From contig CALDGN010000278.1 of NCBI GenBank assembly GCA_937942965.1, positions 1-26,594 on the forward strand: DNA of 26,594 nucleotides, read 5' to 3'. A program made the position numbers and the translations under genes. Source of the stretch: an uncultured Acidimicrobiales bacterium (GTDB lineage: Bacteria; Actinomycetota; Acidimicrobiia; Acidimicrobiales; UBA10347). The notes below the pieces were generated by a model. It did not search any database, was not told the DNA's origin, and saw only the letters and a program-made list of their open reading frames with translations. This document shows positions 22,725 through 26,594 of this stretch, piece by piece; the first letter of the stretch is position 1; each line of letters begins with the position of its first letter.

Positions 22725-23876
22725 ATGTCAGGCACCATGGAAAACGAACCGTCTGCATCGACTCCTGTCGATCAGGAGACGCCTCGCGAAGTCGATAGTG
22801 GCTCTCCCGTTGCATCCTCAGAACCAACGCCGAGTGCAACCGCTTCCGAGTTCGAGGCCGCCTCGAATGCTGCGGCGATCACGCCGGTGGAGCCAGCTGT
22901 GCCGGTCGAAGACAGCCTCGAACCCTTTCTCGAGGCGTCAGATACCGCCGAAGTTCCGGATCCCGCCGAGAGCACCGATGCGCCTGAAGCCGCAGACGTC
23001 GTCGAATCTTCCACCGAGGATCATGCGCAACAATCCGCAGCGGACACCGCCGAGGTTGCTGATGAAGCTGATGGCACCGAAGTAGCTGAAGAAGCCGAAC
23101 CCCGTGTTCGGCGCCCACTACCTCGAGTCATTGCGGTTGCGAATCAGAAGGGCGGCGTGGGCAAGACCACCAGTACCGTCAATATCTCTGCATGTCTCGC
23201 CGAACAAGGCTTTCGGACCTTGCTGGTCGATCTCGACCCCCAGGCCAATGCGTCGACGGGACTTGGTCTTGACCCTCGGACGCTTGAACATTCGATCTAT
23301 CACGTCATGCTGCACGACGTCGATGCAGATAGCTGCATCGAACCAACCGAAGTCAAGAACCTATTCGTTCTACCCTCGAGCTTGGACCTTGCCGGCGCCG
23401 AGATTGAACTTGTACCGGCCATGAGCCGTGAACATCGGCTTCGTTTAGCCATTGAGTCGGTCATTGACGACTATGACTACGTCCTCATCGACTGTCCGCC
23501 GTCGCTTGGTCTGTTGACCGTGAACGCGTTGGCGGCAGCAACCGAGGTGTTGGTGCCGATCCAGTGCGAGTACTACGCCCTTGAAGGCCTGGGCCAGTTG
23601 ATGCGCAATGTTGAGCTGGTCAAGGCCAACCTCAATCGTGAGCTTGAGATCAGCCACATCGTCCTGGTCATGTTTGACCCTCGGACCAAATTGGCGGGTC
23701 AGGTTGTCGACGAGGTTCGAGGTCACTTCGGTGATCGCGTGTGCGAGAACGTGATTCCTCGTACCGTTCGGTTGTCCGAAGCGCCGTCGTTCGGACAGCC
23801 CATCACCACGTTCGATAGCGATTCTCGTGGTGCGTCTGCGTATCGTTCTGTCACCTTGGAGGTCATCGATGGCTAA
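22725..23876 (+). CDS. parA: Chromosome partitioning ATPase ParA
   Basis: A 383-residue ParA from the ATG at 22725 (ATG at 22737 and TTG at 22692 are alternatives). The first about 130 residues are a low-complexity acidic extension of E/A/S/T/P/D. The ATPase begins PRVIAVANQKGGVGKTT with the deviant Walker A KGGVGKTT at 142-149. VDLDPQANASTGLG follows, and IDCPPSLGLL is the Walker B part. The C-terminal end QPITTFDSDSRGASAYRSV is family-typical. It moves the origin by binding DNA and reacting with ParB-parS. It overlaps parB by eight bases. Confidence 0.95.
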   Translation: MSGTMENEPSASTPVDQETPREVDSGSPVASSEPTPSATASEFEAASNAAAITPVEPAVPVEDSLEPFLEASDTAEVPDPAESTDAPEAADVVESSTEDHAQQSAADTAEVADEADGTEVAEEAEPRVRRPLPRVIAVANQKGGVGKTTSTVNISACLAEQGFRTLLVDLDPQANASTGLGLDPRTLEHSIYHVMLHDVDADSCIEPTEVKNLFVLPSSLDLAGAEIELVPAMSREHRLRLAIESVIDDYDYVLIDCPPSLGLLTVNALAAATEVLVPIQCEYYALEGLGQLMRNVELVKANLNRELEISHIVLVMFDPRTKLAGQVVDEVRGHFGDRVCENVIPRTVRLSEAPSFGQPITTFDSDSRGASAYRSVTLEVIDG

Positions 23877-24804
23877 GCAACGTCAAGGCGGCCTTGGCCG
23901 TGGTCTTGGTTCTCTCATTCCGTCCGACGCCCAGCAGGTCGAAGGCCCGCTCCGTGACATCCCGGTCGGCGACATCGTTCCCAACACCTTCCAGCCTCGA
24001 AGCGCGTTCGACGAAGAAGCGTTGGTTGCGCTGACCAATTCGATCCGCGAACTTGGCGTGCTGCAGCCGATCCTGGTTCGAGCTACTGATGACGGACAAT
24101 TCGAGCTGATCGCGGGGGAGCGCCGCTGGCGTTCGGCCAAGCGTGCCGGCCTTGATCGGATTCCCGCGATCGTCCGCGATGTCGACGACGAAACATCGCT
24201 TGCGCACGCAATCGTCGAGAACGTGCAGCGTGCGGAACTCAACGCCATCGAAGAGGCAGCTGCATTTCAACAGCTCATCGATGACTTCGACCTGACCCAA
24301 GAAGAGGTTGCAACCCGGGTCGGTCGCAGCCGGCCAGCGATAGCCAATGCGCTGCGGCTACTGCAACTACCGACCGATGTGCAGCGTCACATCATCGAAG
24401 GACGCCTGAGTGCAGGCCATGGCCGAGTGCTGGTTGTGCTCGAGGCAGACCAGCGCGCTGAGCTCATCCAGCGCACCTTGGATGAAGGACTGAGCGTCCG
24501 TGCCCTCGAGAGCTTGGCCCGGGGCGATGTGGCGGGCGAACCCGAGTCCGATGCCTCCGACGGCGATGCCGCCGACTCAACCGCTGCCGACAGCAGCAGT
24601 GATGGCGGTAGTGGCGACGGCGGTAGCGCCGAGGTTGGCCAGACCAAGCCACCCGCATTGCTCGAACTCGAAGAACTCTTGGGCGACCGCTTCGACACCA
24701 AGGTTGGCATTGCGCTTGGTGCCAAGCGGGGCAAGATCACGATCGACTTCGCGGACATCGATGATCTCGAGCGCATCTACGCGCTTATGACGCACGAGGG
24801 CTAG
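23869..24804 (+). CDS. parB: Chromosome partitioning protein ParB
   Basis: A 311-residue ParB from the ATG at 23869, preceded by TTGGAGG about 7 bases upstream and overlapping parA. The N-terminal motif LGRGLGSLIPSD is the ParA-stimulating region. The CTP-binding part has GERRWRS (83-89) and ENVQRAELN (117-125). The helix-turn-helix LTQEEVATRVGRSRPAIANAL binds parS. A Ser/Asp/Gly/Ala-rich linker of about 35 residues precedes the C-terminal dimer domain. It loads on the four parS sites 1.2 kb upstream and spreads as a clamp. Confidence 0.97.
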   Translation: MAKQRQGGLGRGLGSLIPSDAQQVEGPLRDIPVGDIVPNTFQPRSAFDEEALVALTNSIRELGVLQPILVRATDDGQFELIAGERRWRSAKRAGLDRIPAIVRDVDDETSLAHAIVENVQRAELNAIEEAAAFQQLIDDFDLTQEEVATRVGRSRPAIANALRLLQLPTDVQRHIIEGRLSAGHGRVLVVLEADQRAELIQRTLDEGLSVRALESLARGDVAGEPESDASDGDAADSTAADSSSDGGSGDGGSAEVGQTKPPALLELEELLGDRFDTKVGIALGAKRGKITIDFADIDDLERIYALMTHEG

Positions 24805-24859
24805 CCAGCCGTTCTGTCGGCTGAGTGACGTTTCGTGCCATGAAACGCCAGTAAAAGTA

Positions 24860-24888
24860 AAACCCTCAACCTGAGGTTGAGGGTTTTT
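24860..24888. terminator. Strong bidirectional terminator after parB
   Basis: A perfect 12-base stem, AAACCCTCAACC / GGTTGAGGGTTT, with a TGA loop and a T-run on each exit (TTTTT on plus; TTTTAC on minus). It lies 56 bases after parB stop, and on the far side of the convergent trxA, so it can end both. Confidence 0.93.
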
Positions 24889-24896
24889 CCTGTTTG

Positions 24897-24919
24897 CACA
24901 GCTTGTGCACAAAGCTGTG
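24897..24919. repeat. Inverted repeat with central TGTGCACA
   Basis: CACAGCTT (24897-24904) and AAGCTGTG (24912-24919) are perfect arms. The centre contains the palindrome TTGTGCACAA (24903-24912), which is one base from the actinobacterial DnaA box TTGTCCACA on each strand. It lies between the parB terminator and trxA. Confidence 0.6.
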
Positions 24920-24976
24920 TGAAACGTTGTTCTGGAGCGGTTCGATCTACCTTCAACGTCGAGTCGAAGGTTGATC

Positions 24977-24994
24977 CTCACCCATTTGGGGGAG
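24977..24994 (-). terminator. Weak hairpin after trxA stop
   Basis: CTCACCC and GGGGGAG pair around ATTT with one A-G mismatch, three bases past the trxA stop on the minus strand. Confidence 0.3.
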
Positions 24995-24996
24995 AA

Positions 24997-25338
24997 TCAG
25001 GCGTCGATGTACTCGGCGAGGTCTTCGAGCAGCTTGGCCTTGCCGGAAGCACCGACCATGCGCTTGGCGGGCTCGTCGAGGTTGCCACCGGTGAAGACCA
25101 GCAGCGTCGGGATGCTCATGACGCCGTAGCGCTGGGCGAGCTCGCCGGCTTCGTCGACGTTGACCTTTGCGATCTTGAGCTTGTCGCCCTGTTCCTCGGC
25201 GATCTCGTCGAGGATCGGTGCAATCATCTTGCACGGGCCACACCACTCGGCCCAGAAGTCGACGAGGACCGGTGCTTCGGAGGCACCGACTTCTTCGTCG
25301 AACGTGGTGGCGGTCAGATTGCTGATGTTCTCGGACAT
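24997..25338 (-). CDS. trxA: Thioredoxin
   Basis: A 113-residue thioredoxin from the ATG at 25338, with AAAGGAG about 8 bases upstream. The active site WCGPC is at 32-36, preceded by VLVDFWAE. The cis-proline loop is GVMSIPTLLVF and the C-terminal region has the GASGKAKLLEDLAEYI helix. It reduces disulfides in the cytoplasm with electrons from TrxB, encoded 161 bases upstream on the same strand. The 161-base gap suggests trxA also has its own promoter. Confidence 0.97.
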   Translation of the reverse strand: MSENISNLTATTFDEEVGASEAPVLVDFWAEWCGPCKMIAPILDEIAEEQGDKLKIAKVNVDEAGELAQRYGVMSIPTLLVFTGGNLDEPAKRMVGASGKAKLLEDLAEYIDA

Positions 25339-25468
25339 GAGAGGGCTCCTTTGCGCTCTGGCGAACGAATCTAGTCGTTCTTACCAGGCAGGGTCGGGTT
25401 GGGAGAGAAGGGCAGGGTCTACGGAAACGGAAACTCGCCGCAGGGGGCGACTATTCCGCGTAGGTCGT

Positions 25469-25490
25469 GTGACCAGTGTCAGGTGGTCAC
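25469..25490 (-). terminator. Hairpin after trxB stop
   Basis: GTGACCA (25469-25475) and TGGTCAC (25484-25490) are perfect arms around an 8-base loop, 10 bases past the trxB stop. No T-tract follows, so readthrough to trxA is likely. Confidence 0.4.
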
Positions 25491-25499
25491 AGGACGGAC

Positions 25500-26462
25500 T
25501 CAGTCGTGCAGGGTTTCGAGCCAGCGTTCGGCGTCGATCGCTGCCATGCAGCCGGATCCGGCGGCGGTGATGGCCTGGCGGTAGTAGTCGTCGACGACGT
25601 CGCCGCAGGCAAAGACACCGGGGATCTTGGTAATGCTGGAGTCCGGTTCGGTCACCAGGTAGCCGTTTTCCTTGATGTCGAGCCAGTCGGTGAACAGCGC
25701 CGTGCCTGGCTTATGGCCAATGGCAATGAACAGGCCAGACAGCGCCATCTCGCCGGTCTCACCGGTGACAGTGTTCTCGGTCGTGACACCGCTGAGCTTG
25801 CCGTCGCCGAGGTAACCGGTGACTTGGGTGTTCCAGAGGAACTCGATCTTGTCGTTGGCCATCGCTCGGTCCTGCATGATCTTGGATGCACGGAGCTCTT
25901 CGCGACGGTGGATGATCGTGACCTTGCTGGCGAAGCGGGTCAGGAACATGGCTTCTTCCATGGCCGAGTCGCCACCACCGATGACGGCGATCTCTTGGTC
26001 ACGGAAGAAGAACCCGTCACAGGTCGCACACGTGCTGAGGCCGTGGCCAATCAGCTCGGTCTCGTTCGGCAGGCCGAGCATGAGCGACTGGGCGCCGGTC
26101 GCGATGATCACCGCGGTTGCCGTGTAGTCGGGCTCGGGCTTGTCGCCACTGTCGATCCAGACCTTGTGCGGTGACGCGGTGAGGTCGACCTTGGCGACCT
26201 TGCGGGTGAGCATGGTGGCGCCGAAGCGTTCCGCCTGGCTGCGGAAGTGCATCATCAGCTCGGGGCCCATGATTCCTTCGGGGAAGCCGGGGAAGTTCTC
26301 GACGTCGGTGGTGAGCATGAGCTGACCGCCGGGCTGATCACTGGTGGACGAAGGCTCACCCTCGAGGACCAATGGTTCGAGGTTTGCTCGAGCCGTGTAG
26401 ATCGCTGCGGTAAGACCGGCAGGACCGGAACCGATGATGGTGACTTGGCGCGTATCGCTCAT
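25500..26462 (-). CDS. trxB: Thioredoxin reductase
   Basis: A 320-residue flavoprotein from the ATG at 26462. The FAD motif is GSGPAGLTAA near the N-terminus, the redox site is CATCDG with cysteines 145 and 148, and the NADPH motif is GGGDSAMEE at 162-170. GVFACGDVVD and DYYRQAITAAGSGCMAA near the end are the second FAD region. It reduces thioredoxin with NADPH. The layout and length match bacterial low-molecular-weight TrxB. Upstream lies the end of a different gene at 26541. Confidence 0.97.
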   Translation of the reverse strand: MSDTRQVTIIGSGPAGLTAAIYTARANLEPLVLEGEPSSTSDQPGGQLMLTTDVENFPGFPEGIMGPELMMHFRSQAERFGATMLTRKVAKVDLTASPHKVWIDSGDKPEPDYTATAVIIATGAQSLMLGLPNETELIGHGLSTCATCDGFFFRDQEIAVIGGGDSAMEEAMFLTRFASKVTIIHRREELRASKIMQDRAMANDKIEFLWNTQVTGYLGDGKLSGVTTENTVTGETGEMALSGLFIAIGHKPGTALFTDWLDIKENGYLVTEPDSSITKIPGVFACGDVVDDYYRQAITAAGSGCMAAIDAERWLETLHD

Positions 26463-26540
26463 GAGTGCTGATTCCTGATGAAAGGGGAGAGGGTGCGGAG
26501 GTTTGGTTCCTATGAAGTGAACAGGCCTATCAACCCGTTA

Positions 26541-26594
26541 CTACGCAGCGACCTTCCGTTTTCTGAACAAAATCGAGCCACCGATGAAGAACAG
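26541..26594 (-). CDS. C-terminal end of a possible sortase-anchored surface protein
   Basis: The last 17 codons of a minus-strand gene that begins outside the window: LFFIGGSILFRKRKVAA, stop TAG at 26543-26541. A hydrophobic helix followed by RKRK at the extreme C-terminus is the pattern of LPXTG-type cell-wall sorting tails; the LPXTG motif itself would be off the edge. A simple tail-anchored membrane protein is also possible. The gene ends 78 bases before the trxB start. Confidence 0.6.
   Translation of the reverse strand: MFFIGGSILFRKRKVAA

Noticed and set aside
24837..24848. Fifth parS site
   Set aside because: The arms are parS-like but the spacer is three bases too long, so it is listed as a curious inverted repeat and not called parS.

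Overview
The window is a replication-origin neighbourhood of a high-GC Gram-positive bacterium. The gene order rsmG-jag-yidC-yidD-rnpA-rpmH / dnaA-dnaN-recF-DUF721-gyrB-gyrA-DUF3566-tRNA-Ile, with parA-parB and trxB-trxA at the far side, is the classical actinobacterial origin layout. The DUF3566 gene and tRNA-Ile after gyrA, and the actinobacterial-type RNB ribonuclease, support Actinomycetota. The protein flavour suggests class Acidimicrobiia (Ilumatobacter-like), but that is an inference from memory of the families, not a search.

Layout. (1) 1-4.9 kb is an accessory flank: a sulfurtransferase fragment, an alpha/beta hydrolase, a Crp/Fnr regulator, an RNB-domain RNase overlapping a PlsC-type acyltransferase, and a small secreted protein. 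(2) 4.9-7.5 kb (minus strand): a FliA/WhiG-type sigma factor preceded by a promoter that looks like its own target, a Rossmann-fold dehydrogenase-like gene coupled to a 46-aa membrane protein, and tRNA-Ile(GAT) with an intrinsic terminator. (3) 7.5-18.3 kb (minus strand): DUF3566 membrane protein, a TadE-like protein, gyrA, gyrB, DUF721/DciA-like gene, recF, dnaN, the candidate oriC with DnaA-box-like 9-mers, and dnaA. (4) 18.7-22.4 kb (plus strand): rpmH-rnpA-yidD-yidC-jag-rsmG, several with 4-base overlaps. (5) 22.4-24.8 kb: four parS sites, then parA-parB and a strong terminator. (6) 25-26.6 kb (minus strand): trxA, trxB and the last 17 codons of a gene whose product ends like a sortase-anchored surface protein.

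Together the core encodes replication initiation, the sliding clamp, DNA gyrase, origin segregation, RNase P protein, membrane protein insertion and thioredoxin redox chemistry. I found no mobile element, CRISPR array or clear foreign island, and no wholly new multi-gene system. The most unusual items are the sigma-28/WhiG-like promoter in front of its own sigma gene, the Jag protein with a long Gly/Asn/Arg-rich insert and an altered KH loop, acidic tails or linkers on YidC, ParA, ParB and GyrA, the unclear rnpA start, and several inverted repeats around parB-trxA.
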